A stretch of 64,000 bases of DNA from an uncultured Umboniibacter sp. GTDB lineage: Bacteria; Pseudomonadota; Gammaproteobacteria; Pseudomonadales; DSM-25080. The translations under genes and the position numbers were made by a program. Positions 11,486-20,152 of this stretch are shown one piece after another (position 1 is the stretch's first letter; every line of letters begins with the position of its first letter). The notes below the pieces were generated by a model. The model was given only the letters and a program-made list of their open reading frames with translations. It did not search any database and was not told the DNA's origin. The DNA is taken from contig NZ_CANMGY010000005.1 of assembly GCF_947497555.1 (NCBI RefSeq), forward strand, positions 1-64,000. The letters are read 5' to 3'.

Positions 11486-13600
11486 CTAGTCGTCGCGCTG
11501 AACCCAACGACCAATGTTCTCTGAACGTGTTAGATTAATTAGGTCAACAAGGATATACGTGGACTCGTCGAGAATAAAGTCGGGGGGAGAGTTTTCTTCA
11601 CTCTCCTCAGCAACTTCAAGATCGCTGTCAGTCGCGTCATCAGCTTCTTTGTTCAGCTCGTCGAGCGAAGTTAGCAGTTCTTGGCCTTTAAGCGAACGGC
11701 GATTGTTCTCCAATGCTAATGCTGATGCTTCAAACTCATCCTTTTCCTTGAGGCGTTGTTCATAGTTTAAAGTGATCTCGGTTTGTTGTCCTTGCGTTTG
11801 CATCCAGTCATAGCGTTCGCGAAGATAGTTGAAATCACCGTCGTCAGCTGTCCGTTCACGATGCTGAGCGGCTAGCATCGGAGCGTAAAGTTCAGTGTCA
11901 ATCCAAACATTGTGATCTACGGCGTGGATAGGCTCCCACGCTAGCGCATAAGGATAAGCACTCTCTCCAATGTCGCTAGGATCGTACTGCAACGGAAACT
12001 CGATGTGTGGCACCACTCCATCAAACTGTGTACTTTGACCATTCACTCGGTAGAACATCGATTCAGTCACTTTGAGTGCCCCGCCGTCAAACGATTCGAT
12101 GCTCTGAACTGTTCCTTTTCCGAAGGTCGGGGTACCTACGACGATACCTCGTTGGTAATCCATAATGGCTCCAGCGAAGATTTCCGATGCAGAAGCTGAA
12201 AGACGATTGGTCATTACTACTAGTGGACCACTATAAATCATGGGATGACGGGCACGGTGTTGGCGTGATACACGCGTATCGCCGTAACGAATTTGTACCA
12301 CAACTCCGGGATCAATGAATAAATCGGTGAGACGATCAGCTTCTAAAAGTGCTCCACCGCCATTATTCCGCAAATCAATCACAATCCCCTCAACCCGTTC
12401 CGCTTCCATATCACGGAGTATGTCGAAGACGTCGTTGGCTGTGGAACGAAAGTTTGGATCGCGATTTCGATAGGCTTCCATATCCATATAGAATTTTGGA
12501 ATGGTAATAACACCCACTTTACGGATACGCTCGCCATCCCATACGTCATGAACTTCGCCCGATGCGGCGGATTCCTCCAGTTGAACGGCCTCGCGCACAA
12601 TGGCAACGTCAATTGCGCCTGAAATATCGTCAGTCCCGCGTTTTAGGACTTGGAGGCGAACGGTTGAACCCGAATCTCCGCGAACTAAATCCACGACATC
12701 ATCGAGCCGCCATCCAATGACATCCTCAAAAGGTTCATCATCTTGAGCAACGCCAATAATCCGATCGGCAGGAGAGAGATTCCCCTCTTTGTCGGCTGGG
12801 CCATTGTTTACTAAGGAAACTATTTTGGTGTACTCGCCATCCTGTTGAAGTACTGCTCCAATGCCTTCAAGTTGCAGGCGCATCGAGATCTCAAAATTTT
12901 CTAATGCTCGGGGAGAAAGATACGAAGAATGCGGATCGTAGGCTAATGTGAGCGCGTTCGCGTACTGGTCGAAGGCGTCGCCTGCATTAAGCTGTGATAG
13001 TCTTCGAGCTTGATTGTCGTAACGCTTTTGAAGCGTTTCAGTCGCTGCCTCCGGATCTTTTCCCGCAAGTTTAAGACTGAGTGCGGCATTCTTGAGATAA
13101 CGGCGCCAAAGATCGTCAGCCTCGGCCATATCCGTTGGCCACGCAGCCTCACTCCGATCGCGCTCTAAACCTTCATCGATACTAAAATCGAACTGATCGA
13201 CACCGCCACCGAGGAGCGCTTGGATTGATTCATAGCGCTCAAAGGTACGTTGATTATAGCGTTCATTAATATATTCAAGCGGCTCAAGCGAGCCCGATAA
13301 AGTGTGATCATCCAGGGTAAGACGATACTTTTCGAAATCATCGATGTCGCCCTGAATAAAAAAGAGTCGGCTTGGATCGAGAGATTTGAGATATAACTCA
13401 AACCAACGTTCCGAATAGGCGTCGTTGAGGGTCTGTCGTGAATAATGTTCCGCCTCAAGCATCTCAGCAATGTCCTGCAGAGTTTCCTGCTCAACGGCAC
13501 TGAATTCGAAATCGTTTTGTTGGTAAGCGATAGCAGAACCAACGCTAAAGCTCGAGATGGTTAGCCAAATAGCTAGTGGTTTGAGGGAACTCTTAATCAC
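11486..13600 (-). CDS. prc: Tail-specific periplasmic protease Prc
   Basis: A 704-residue carboxy-terminal processing protease. It trims or degrades periplasmic proteins such as FtsI and MepS in E. coli. It has a signal peptide (about 1-25), a helical N-terminal region and a PDZ domain (about 235-325). In the S41 catalytic domain, Ser470 in LSASASE, Asp481 and Lys495 in TFGKGTVQ keep the same spacing as S430/D441/K455 of E. coli Prc. A charged C-terminal domain follows. Length is slightly above the E. coli protein. It is first in a minus-strand unit with xthA. Confidence 0.95.
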   Translation of the reverse strand: MIKSSLKPLAIWLTISSFSVGSAIAYQQNDFEFSAVEQETLQDIAEMLEAEHYSRQTLNDAYSERWFELYLKSLDPSRLFFIQGDIDDFEKYRLTLDDHTLSGSLEPLEYINERYNQRTFERYESIQALLGGGVDQFDFSIDEGLERDRSEAAWPTDMAEADDLWRRYLKNAALSLKLAGKDPEAATETLQKRYDNQARRLSQLNAGDAFDQYANALTLAYDPHSSYLSPRALENFEISMRLQLEGIGAVLQQDGEYTKIVSLVNNGPADKEGNLSPADRIIGVAQDDEPFEDVIGWRLDDVVDLVRGDSGSTVRLQVLKRGTDDISGAIDVAIVREAVQLEESAASGEVHDVWDGERIRKVGVITIPKFYMDMEAYRNRDPNFRSTANDVFDILRDMEAERVEGIVIDLRNNGGGALLEADRLTDLFIDPGVVVQIRYGDTRVSRQHRARHPMIYSGPLVVMTNRLSASASEIFAGAIMDYQRGIVVGTPTFGKGTVQSIESFDGGALKVTESMFYRVNGQSTQFDGVVPHIEFPLQYDPSDIGESAYPYALAWEPIHAVDHNVWIDTELYAPMLAAQHRERTADDGDFNYLRERYDWMQTQGQQTEITLNYEQRLKEKDEFEASALALENNRRSLKGQELLTSLDELNKEADDATDSDLEVAEESEENSPPDFILDESTYILVDLINLTRSENIGRWVQRDD

Positions 13601-14054
13601 AGCGTACTCCTAAATCAGACGCAGTTTCAGTTATCTGCAAGTATAGACAGCGTAATGAATGTTTTCGTTCCGCTCAATGTTTAAAGCTAGGTTCTGCGGT
13701 AATCCATTAGAAAGATCGGGATCGGAGAGGATGAGGTTGACGGGTTTAGGATATCAAGCGTCTAGCTCGATGAGTTATTGATTAGTGTGAATTTTACAGC
13801 CTCCATCTCTTCTCATAACAGTAACTGTTACTATTTAGTTAGGTTGCCGCTGAGTAGGTTTTTCAGAAAGATCTTTTTTGTTACGTTCAGATAAAGACGG
13901 TGCCTTCGTTTACGGAACTAGTTAACGGATTATGCTTATATTGGCACCTTGCCAAAGCCGCTTTTTCGCAATACGTTCGACTACGATCAATCGAGATTAC
14001 AGCTAGTATTCGAGTCAAAACGGTTGTTTTTTTGCTTTTTATGGAGAAGTTGTT
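13601..14054. other. Intergenic region between divergent prc and purE
   Basis: These 454 bp must hold the promoters of prc (minus) and purE (plus). I see no credible gene. The most notable item is a perfect 15-nt palindrome, TAACAGT-A-ACTGTTA, at 13816-13830 near the middle, which looks like an operator. A T-rich stretch (14026-14040) precedes the purE ribosome binding site. Short GATCGG repeats occur near 13716. Confidence 0.6.
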
Positions 14055-14558
14055 GTGAGTACATCTAACACGCCATTGGTTGGTGTCATTATGGGATCTA
14101 AGTCGGATTGGGAAACAATGAGTCACGGAGTTGCAATCTTAGAGCAATTTGGTATTCCTCATGAAGTGGAAGTCGTCTCAGCACACCGTACTCCGGACAA
14201 ATTATTCAGCTATGCAGAACACGCTGAATCACGGGGTATAGAGGTAATCATTGCGGGTGCTGGCGGCGCTGCCCATTTGCCAGGCATGGTCGCGGCGAAG
14301 ACTTCGCTACCAGTGTTAGGGATTCCAGTGCAGTCGAAGGCCTTAAATGGTATGGATTCGCTGCTTTCTATTGTGCAGATGCCCGGTGGTATCCCCGTAG
14401 CAACGTTAGCAATTGGCAAGGCGGGCTCTACCAATGCTGGTCTATTAGCAGCGAGTATTTTAGGGAATAAGTACCCAGAAATTAAAGCCGCGCTGAACGA
14501 ATTCCGCGCGACGCAGACCGATACCGTCCTGAGTAACCCAGATCCACGAGAAGCTTAA
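14055..14558 (+). CDS. purE: N5-carboxyaminoimidazole ribonucleotide mutase PurE
   Basis: Class I PurE, 167 residues, which converts N5-CAIR to CAIR in de novo purine synthesis. Key blocks are [36 protein letters not shown] and [14 protein letters not shown]. The start is GTG, with GGAGAAG 5 bp upstream. purK follows after 3 bp and makes its substrate, so this is the standard two-step purE-purK operon. Confidence 0.96.
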   Translation: MSTSNTPLVGVIMGSKSDWETMSHGVAILEQFGIPHEVEVVSAHRTPDKLFSYAEHAESRGIEVIIAGAGGAAHLPGMVAAKTSLPVLGIPVQSKALNGMDSLLSIVQMPGGIPVATLAIGKAGSTNAGLLAASILGNKYPEIKAALNEFRATQTDTVLSNPDPREA

Positions 14559-14561
14559 TTT

Positions 14562-15680
14562 ATGAAATTTGGAATTTTAGGTGCTGGTCAGCTTGCGCAA
14601 ATGATGGCCATAGCGGGTAGGGAAATTAATGACGAGTTCAGCTTTTTGAGTGACGATCCGAACTCTTGCTCAGCCCCATACGGAGACTTAATTGTCGCGA
14701 GCTACGAGGACGTTAACGCGCAGAACAAGCTGGCGCAATGGGCCGATGTGGTGACTTACGAGTTTGAGAATGTCTCCGGTGAGGCTGTTGCGAATATCGA
14801 AGCTCAAGTACCTGTTCATCCTTCATCCTCTGCGTTGGCAGTATCCAGCGATCGATTACTAGAGAAAACCTTGTTCAATTCACAGCAGGTAGGCACTGCT
14901 GACTTTTGCGCAGTTTCCTCAGCGGAGGAAGTGGTTAACGCCTTTAAAGAACTAGCTCGTCCCTGTATTTTGAAAACCCGCTCAGAAGGCTACGATGGGA
15001 AAGGTCAGGCGGTGATACGTTCTCTCGACGATATTGCCGCAGCGTGGGAAAGTGTGGGTGGCGTACCTTGTATCCTTGAAGCAATGGTTCCCTTTGATCG
15101 CGAGATTTCCGTGATTGCTGCTCGTTCGCCGAGCGGTGAAATTGCCTACTACCCAATTAGTGAAAACAGTCATCGTGAAGGGATTCTTAGGCTCTCCGTT
15201 GCACTGCAGAACGACCCGATGCAAGCGACAGCTGAAAGTATGGTTAAGCGCCTGATGGAGGAGCTTAACTACGTGGGAGTGATAGCCCTTGAGTTGTTCC
15301 AGGTAGGCAACGAGCTTCTCGCTAATGAATTCGCACCGAGAGTCCATAATACCGGTCACTGGACCATCGAAGGTGCGGTAACGTCGCAGTTCAAAAACCA
15401 CCTATTGGCCATCGCCGATGAGCGCCTAGGCTCAACAACGGTGAGTACGGACGTGGCAATGGTTAATCTCATTGGTAGTATCCCGGAACAGGAACGATTA
15501 GCAGCAGTGCCAGCCGCGAATCTGCATGCGTATGGTAAATCAGATAGAGCAAATAGAAAGGTCGGCCACATCACTTTGGTTAGAAACAACGAGCAGTCTC
15601 TCTATGAGTTCAAACAGGATGTATCAACGTTACTTGCAATGGTTGGCGAAGCTGACTTAGCAGCGTCGTTTCTCAAGTAG
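14562..15680 (+). CDS. purK: N5-carboxyaminoimidazole ribonucleotide synthase PurK
   Basis: A 372-residue ATP-grasp enzyme that makes N5-CAIR from AIR, ATP and bicarbonate. The N-terminus FGILGAGQLAQMMA is the typical PurK fold start. The ATP-grasp core includes CILKTRSEGYDGKGQ, and LLANEFAPRVHNTGHWTIEG is the family hallmark. Length is normal. Because PurK uses bicarbonate, the sbtAB transporter 3 kb downstream is an interesting neighbour, but no direct link is shown. Confidence 0.96.
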   Translation: MKFGILGAGQLAQMMAIAGREINDEFSFLSDDPNSCSAPYGDLIVASYEDVNAQNKLAQWADVVTYEFENVSGEAVANIEAQVPVHPSSSALAVSSDRLLEKTLFNSQQVGTADFCAVSSAEEVVNAFKELARPCILKTRSEGYDGKGQAVIRSLDDIAAAWESVGGVPCILEAMVPFDREISVIAARSPSGEIAYYPISENSHREGILRLSVALQNDPMQATAESMVKRLMEELNYVGVIALELFQVGNELLANEFAPRVHNTGHWTIEGAVTSQFKNHLLAIADERLGSTTVSTDVAMVNLIGSIPEQERLAAVPAANLHAYGKSDRANRKVGHITLVRNNEQSLYEFKQDVSTLLAMVGEADLAASFLK

Positions 15681-16121
15681 CTATTCGTCTGCAAATAGGC
15701 TGTCATAGTGATTGTTCTCTATACTGAATCGATGGAACGTTCAGGGTTAATTAGTGGCAGTGGTCTCTGGGCTGGTTAGTTCGGTAGTGTTTCCGACCCG
15801 AATTAATCCACGCGCAACGCGTTCAGAGACCAAGATTAAGTATTATGGCGTCACCACACTAGGTACCCATACACCCACGCACTATCGATTTTTGTTGAAC
15901 TAATCCAACCAACTTAACGTGTCTTCGTGTCAATCAGCCCGCAATCTAATTGAACGCCTCCCTCAAGACGCGTAGCGGTTACTCGGAAGCTATTTACTCA
16001 GGTAAGCAAAGATTAATTCATTGTTTTCTCTTCGGTCGATTTGTGATTTCCCCTGAGAAAAAGTTCACATTTTTTTCACTGTCTACTAGTTTTAGAAGTT
16101 TAATCAATTAAGAGGCGCCTG
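15681..16121. other. Intergenic region purK-rimK with structured element
   Basis: These 441 bp contain no convincing gene. Positions 15761-15832 can fold as a three-way junction. A 9-bp closing stem (TGGTCTCTG with CAGAGACCA) encloses an 11-bp stem with one bulge (15774-15784 with 15798-15809) and a perfect 5-bp stem with triloop (ACGCG-CAA-CGCGT, 15810-15822). The rimK promoter should lie near 16040-16100, an AT-rich stretch, followed by an AGAGG ribosome binding site. Confidence 0.5.
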
Positions 16122-17024
16122 ATGAAAATTGCTATTTTATCGCGTAACCCAAAGCTTTATTCCACGAGACGACTCTATGAGGCAGCGAAACAAGCTGGTC
16201 ATGAGGTAGATGTCATTGATACGCTTCAGTGCTATATGGATATCACGAGTAGTCGCCCAACCGTTCGATATCATGGTGAGGAGCTCCCTCGGTACGACGC
16301 TATCATTCCTCGTATTGGCGCATCAGTGACTTTTTATGGTACCGCTGTAGCCCGCCAGTTTGAAATGATGGGTACCTACAATATTAATGAATCTGTAGCC
16401 ATTAGCCGATCTAGGGATAAACTACGTTCTCTCCAATTACTTTCACGCAAGGGCGTTGGTTTACCCAGAACGGGGTTCGCCAGCAAGCCCGATAACATCA
16501 AGGATTTGATCAAAAACGTAGGGGGTGCACCAGTTGTTATTAAGCTTCTTGAAGGCACCCAAGGTATCGGAGTGGTACTAGCTGATACGGCTAAGGCCGC
16601 TGAAAGTGTAATTGAAGCGTTTATGGGTTTAAAAGCGAATATTTTGGTTCAAGAATTTATTAAGGAGGCCGGAGGCGCTGATCTCCGCTGTTTAGTGGTT
16701 GGCGGAAAGGTCGTGGCCGCAATGAAGCGTCAGGGCGCTGAGGGCGAATTTCGATCGAATCTCCATCGCGGAGGCTCTGCAGAGGTCGTGAAACTCTCTA
16801 AAGCCGAGCGAGAGACCGCTCTTAACGCTGCCAAAGTAATGGGGCTTAACTTCTGTGGGGTTGACTTACTTCGCTCCGCCAACGGACCAATGGTTATGGA
16901 GGTCAACTCGTCGCCTGGTCTAGAAGGGATCGAGAGGGCTACTAAGCTAGACGTTGCTGGAAAAGTGATTGAATTCATTGAAAAGAAAGCCAAGGCCAAC
17001 GCGAGCAATAGTACGAAGGGATAA
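16122..17024 (+). CDS. rimK: Ribosomal protein S6 glutamate ligase RimK
   Basis: A 300-residue ATP-grasp ligase. Known RimK proteins add glutamates to the C-terminus of ribosomal protein S6. The sequence matches E. coli RimK throughout: [67 protein letters not shown] and [14 protein letters not shown] with metal-binding E and N. It leads a three-gene unit with a metallo-acylase and a retropepsin-like protease, spaced 32 bp and -4 bp. This suggests opposing or processing activities on one product. Confidence 0.95.
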   Translation: MKIAILSRNPKLYSTRRLYEAAKQAGHEVDVIDTLQCYMDITSSRPTVRYHGEELPRYDAIIPRIGASVTFYGTAVARQFEMMGTYNINESVAISRSRDKLRSLQLLSRKGVGLPRTGFASKPDNIKDLIKNVGGAPVVIKLLEGTQGIGVVLADTAKAAESVIEAFMGLKANILVQEFIKEAGGADLRCLVVGGKVVAAMKRQGAEGEFRSNLHRGGSAEVVKLSKAERETALNAAKVMGLNFCGVDLLRSANGPMVMEVNSSPGLEGIERATKLDVAGKVIEFIEKKAKANASNSTKG

Positions 17025-17056
17025 GGGTAATTGGCAATTGAAGCAAGGAAATTATT

Positions 17057-18094
17057 ATGGAACCGTTAAAAATTGGGGAACACCTAGTTTACCCAGGTGA
17101 ATCAAAAAAGATTGATCTTCCGGTCGCTAAACTTTATACCGATGCCGACGTGAATCTTCCGATCTTCGTAAAGCGCGGGAAGAAGGCTGGACCGACGATC
17201 TTCGTCAGTGCAGCAGTGCATGGAGATGAGTTAAATGGCGTGGAAATAATTCGTAGATTAATTAGCTTGAAGGGCTTTAAAGTCTCGGCGGGCACCTTGA
17301 TTTTAGTACCTATCGTTAATGTCTATGGAGTATTGAATCAATCTCGTTATATGCCTGATAGACGTGATCTTAACCGTAGTTTTCCAGGTTCGCTCAAGGG
17401 CTCTCTAGCAGGTAGAGTAGCAAGTATTTTCCTGAAGGAAATTGTCTCGCAGTGTCAGTACGGAATTGACTTGCATACGGGTGCGATTCACAGATCGAAC
17501 TTACCTCAAGTCCGAGCACAACTTGACGACATTGAGACGCTAGAGTTAGCTAAAGCGTTCGACGTCCCAGTGATACTGAACGCGGATATTATCGATGGTT
17601 CCCTTCGCGGTGCAGCGGTTGAGAATGGCACCAAGATTCTGCTTTACGAGGCAGGCGAGGCTCTGCGCTTCGATGACTTCTCGATTCAGGCCGGAATGCA
17701 AGGTGTGATTAACGTACTAAGACACCTAAAGATGATGCCAAAGAGCCGCTCAAAGAAACGAAAGACCGAGCAGTTCATTGCGAATAATAGTCGCTGGGTT
17801 CGTGCTGGAAGTAGTGGATTTGTTGCGCATAATTATTCGTTAGGCGACCAAGTCGCTAAAGGCGATGTCCTCGCAACTATTGGTAGCCCCTATGGCGAGC
17901 TACTTGATGAGGTCATTGCGAATAAAAGCGGCGTCATTATTGGCAGGCAAAATATTCCCTTAGTTCAAGAGGGTGAAGCCATGTACCATATTGCCTTTTT
18001 CGAAGGCAATGATGACGATATTGCAAATCTAATTGAACAGCGGGAGGAAGAGTTGATTAAGCAGGGTATGAAATCAGATGAGTTTTTAGAGTGA
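17057..18094 (+). CDS. Succinylglutamate desuccinylase/aspartoacylase-family zinc enzyme
   Basis: A 345-residue M14-like metallo-amidohydrolase. Zinc ligands are visible as H55 and E58 in AAVHGDELNG and H140 in GIDLHTG. An RDLNRSFPG block marks the AstE/AspA family. The C-terminal part (about 250-330) resembles the biotinyl/lipoyl-like beta domain seen in this group (GDQVAKGDVLATIG). The physiological substrate is unknown. It is not part of an arginine succinyltransferase operon, and its link is with rimK, 32 bp upstream. Removal of acidic acyl or glutamyl groups is a guess from context. It overlaps the next gene by 4 bp. Confidence 0.85.
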   Translation: MEPLKIGEHLVYPGESKKIDLPVAKLYTDADVNLPIFVKRGKKAGPTIFVSAAVHGDELNGVEIIRRLISLKGFKVSAGTLILVPIVNVYGVLNQSRYMPDRRDLNRSFPGSLKGSLAGRVASIFLKEIVSQCQYGIDLHTGAIHRSNLPQVRAQLDDIETLELAKAFDVPVILNADIIDGSLRGAAVENGTKILLYEAGEALRFDDFSIQAGMQGVINVLRHLKMMPKSRSKKRKTEQFIANNSRWVRAGSSGFVAHNYSLGDQVAKGDVLATIGSPYGELLDEVIANKSGVIIGRQNIPLVQEGEAMYHIAFFEGNDDDIANLIEQREEELIKQGMKSDEFLE

Positions 18095-18531
18095 AAAAAA
18101 TCATCATCGGACATATTGAGAATATCGATCTACCCGATTTGGGGCTCTATCAACTGACCGCTAGAGTTGACTCAGGCGCTCAGACCTCATCACTCCACGT
18201 TGACAATATTTCAACCACGAGCGTGAAGGGTAAACCTGGCGTTTCGTTTGATATTCAGCCCGAAATATATAATGTGGATAGCGTGCTCAACTGCAAAGCG
18301 GTTCTCGTAGATGTTCGTAAGATCAAGTCATCTAATGGCGCTACTGAGAAACGCTATGTGATCAGAACGACTGCTAGGCTTGGTGAGTTTAGTTGGGCGA
18401 TAGAAATTACCCTTACTGATCGATCTGATATGACCTACTTAATGTTACTTGGACGTCAAGCGATGGGCAGTAATTTCTATATCGATCCATCGAAAGCATT
18501 CGCTGCTTCAGATGGCCTTAACGCAGAGTGA
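18091..18531 (+). CDS. Retropepsin-like (RimB-type) protease, annotated elsewhere as ATP-dependent zinc protease
   Basis: A 146-residue protein of the PF05618-type family. The key segment LTARVDSGAQTSSLHV carries a D27-S-G-A motif like the D-[ST]-G-A active site of single-domain retropepsins. MLLGRQAM near the end matches the second conserved motif. The family has been linked to RimK, where the Pseudomonas rimABK operon modifies S6. Here it follows a desuccinylase-like gene with a 4-bp overlap. Despite the common family name, I see no zinc site and no ATP site. The start is GTG. Confidence 0.8.
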   Translation: MKKIIIGHIENIDLPDLGLYQLTARVDSGAQTSSLHVDNISTTSVKGKPGVSFDIQPEIYNVDSVLNCKAVLVDVRKIKSSNGATEKRYVIRTTARLGEFSWAIEITLTDRSDMTYLMLLGRQAMGSNFYIDPSKAFAASDGLNAE

Positions 18532-18574
18532 CTGTTTGGTCAACTAGGTTAAATTACGATAGCTAGCAAGCTGT

Positions 18575-18630
18575 TTTCAAGGTAGTCTTAGCTCGAACTC
18601 AGGACTCGAGCGTTTACGACTACCTTGGAA
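18575..18630. repeat. Long stem-loop between rimK cluster and sbtA
   Basis: A perfect 10-bp inverted repeat, CAAGGTAGTC (18578-18587) with GACTACCTTG (18618-18627), can extend by A-T and G-T pairs outside. It encloses a second perfect inverted repeat, GCTCGA (18591-18596) with TCGAGC (18606-18611). No T-run follows, so it is not a classical terminator. It ends about 35 bp before the sbtA start. Confidence 0.55.
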
Positions 18631-18664
18631 TTTCACCTAGTGCTATAGGGATTTGACGGCCTGC

Positions 18665-19609
18665 ATGACTGAACCAATTATTTTATTTTTCATTTTCGGC
18701 GTTTTAGCCGGCTTGATAAAGGCAGAATTACGTCTACCTTCTCAAATTTATGATTTTGTTAGTACTCTTCTATTGATTACGATCGGACTTAAAGGGGGAG
18801 TCGAACTTGCGAAGCAACCGTTTCTCACACTCCTCCCTCAAATCATCGCAGTCTTCCTAATGGGCGTTCTGATCCCTTTCATTGCCTTTCCAGTGCTTAA
18901 GATCTTGGGTAAGTTCAACCGTGCGGATGCCGCTTCCATCGCAGCGCATTATGGTTCAGTCAGCGTGGGTACCTTTGCGGTAGCCATTGCGTTTATGGGC
19001 ACGAATAACATCTACTTTGAAGAGTATATGGCGCTCTTATTAGTTATTCTCGAGATACCAGCCATCATTGTCGGTATTGTGTTAGCTAAAGGGCTTTCAA
19101 AGAAGACGAAATGGGGCGAAGTCGCTCACGAGATCTTCACGGGCAAAGGAATATTGCTTCTTCTAGGAGGTTTATTCATTGGCTGGATAGCCGGGGAAGC
19201 TGCGCTCGGTTCAATCAAACCGCTATTTTTCGACCTCTTCAAGGGCATACTTGCGCTCTTCCTGCTTGAGATGGGAATTATTGCGGCATCAAAGCTGAGT
19301 GCACTGAGACAGTACGGACTCTTCCTATTAGCGTTTGGCATCGTGATGCCGTTGGTATCGGCGCTGATCGGTATCGGGGTGGGCCTACTTCTGGAACTAT
19401 CAGTGGGCGGCACGGCGATGATCGGTATTTTGGCCGCCAGTGCGTCTTATATCGCCGTACCCGCCGCGATGCGTTTATCAGTACCTGAAGCGAATCCAAC
19501 CCTGTCGCTTACCGCGTCGCTGGGTATAACCTTTCCCTTTAACGTCTTAATCGGCATCTCGCTATACTACGAGCTTGCCGTGTTCGCCCATCAGTACACT
19601 GGAGCCTAA
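18665..19609 (+). CDS. sbtA: Sodium-dependent bicarbonate transporter SbtA family
   Basis: A 314-residue inner-membrane protein with about ten hydrophobic helices, matching the SbtA (PF05982) family. Typical features are a short N-terminus MTEPIILFFIFGVLAG, TIGLKGGVEL, IAAHYGSVSVGTFAVA and SASYIAVPAAMR. Characterised members in cyanobacteria import bicarbonate with sodium. In a heterotroph it could feed carboxylases such as PurK. The frame is open to a TTG at 18653, but the ATG at 18665 gives the usual N-terminus. sbtB follows after 1 bp, the standard pairing. Confidence 0.9.
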   Translation: MTEPIILFFIFGVLAGLIKAELRLPSQIYDFVSTLLLITIGLKGGVELAKQPFLTLLPQIIAVFLMGVLIPFIAFPVLKILGKFNRADAASIAAHYGSVSVGTFAVAIAFMGTNNIYFEEYMALLLVILEIPAIIVGIVLAKGLSKKTKWGEVAHEIFTGKGILLLLGGLFIGWIAGEAALGSIKPLFFDLFKGILALFLLEMGIIAASKLSALRQYGLFLLAFGIVMPLVSALIGIGVGLLLELSVGGTAMIGILAASASYIAVPAAMRLSVPEANPTLSLTASLGITFPFNVLIGISLYYELAVFAHQYTGA

Positions 19610-19610
19610 T

Positions 19611-19913
19611 ATGCAAGCCACAAACCGAACGTTAATTACTATCGTCACCGAGGCTTCTTTGGAAAACAGACTTGCCAGGGAACTCGATGAGTTTGGTGTT
19701 CATGGTTATACCATCATTGACGCCAGAGGGAAGGGCGCCCGAGGACTTCGAAGTGGTGACTGGGATGTAGAGAGCAATATCCGGGTTGAGGTTATCTGTA
19801 GTGAGCAGATTGCACTCGATTTGATGAATCATTTACAAGATAAGTATTATGATAACTTTGCGATGATCACTTATAGTCATGAAGTCTTCGTTCTTCGCCC
19901 GGAAAAGTTTTAG
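19611..19913 (+). CDS. sbtB: PII-like regulator SbtB
   Basis: A 100-residue PII-like protein that binds adenine nucleotides and gates SbtA in characterised systems. The fold is indicated by TLITIVTEASLENRLARELDEFGVHGYTIIDARGKG-type text: a beta-alpha-beta half with the conserved GYTI/DARGKGARG turn, followed by a T-loop region (GLRSGDWDVESNI). It lacks the C-terminal CGPxGC redox loop of some cyanobacterial SbtB proteins. The start ATG lies 1 bp after the sbtA stop. A longer open frame from 19575 would overlap sbtA and is not needed. Confidence 0.88.
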   Translation: MQATNRTLITIVTEASLENRLARELDEFGVHGYTIIDARGKGARGLRSGDWDVESNIRVEVICSEQIALDLMNHLQDKYYDNFAMITYSHEVFVLRPEKF

Positions 19914-19937
19914 GGCGCTATGATAAGTATTACAACA

Positions 19938-19974
19938 GGGAACCAATGCTTTCATTGGCGGTAGCCAATGTCCC
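19938..19974 (+). promoter_or_regulatory. Mutually exclusive hairpins after sbtB
   Basis: CCAATG (19943-19948) can pair with CATTGG (19953-19958) across a CTTT loop. Alternatively CATTGGC (19953-19959) pairs perfectly with GCCAATG (19964-19970) across GGTA. GGGA and TCCC flank the whole unit. The middle strand is shared, so only one stem can form at a time. No T-run follows. A regulatory role is speculative. Confidence 0.35.
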
Positions 19975-20152
19975 GCTAGTCAAACTATAGTGCGTCCAGT
20001 ATTCGATCACCGGTTCCGACTTATCACTAGTTTCATTGTCTAAAGAGAACCTCCCTCGCCAATAACTCGATAGTTTGGTAGTTCATGCAAACCCTTAGAT
20101 TGCCTGCTTCTCGCTTGGGCGCTATGGTTGTCCTGTAACAACTCGAAAATAT

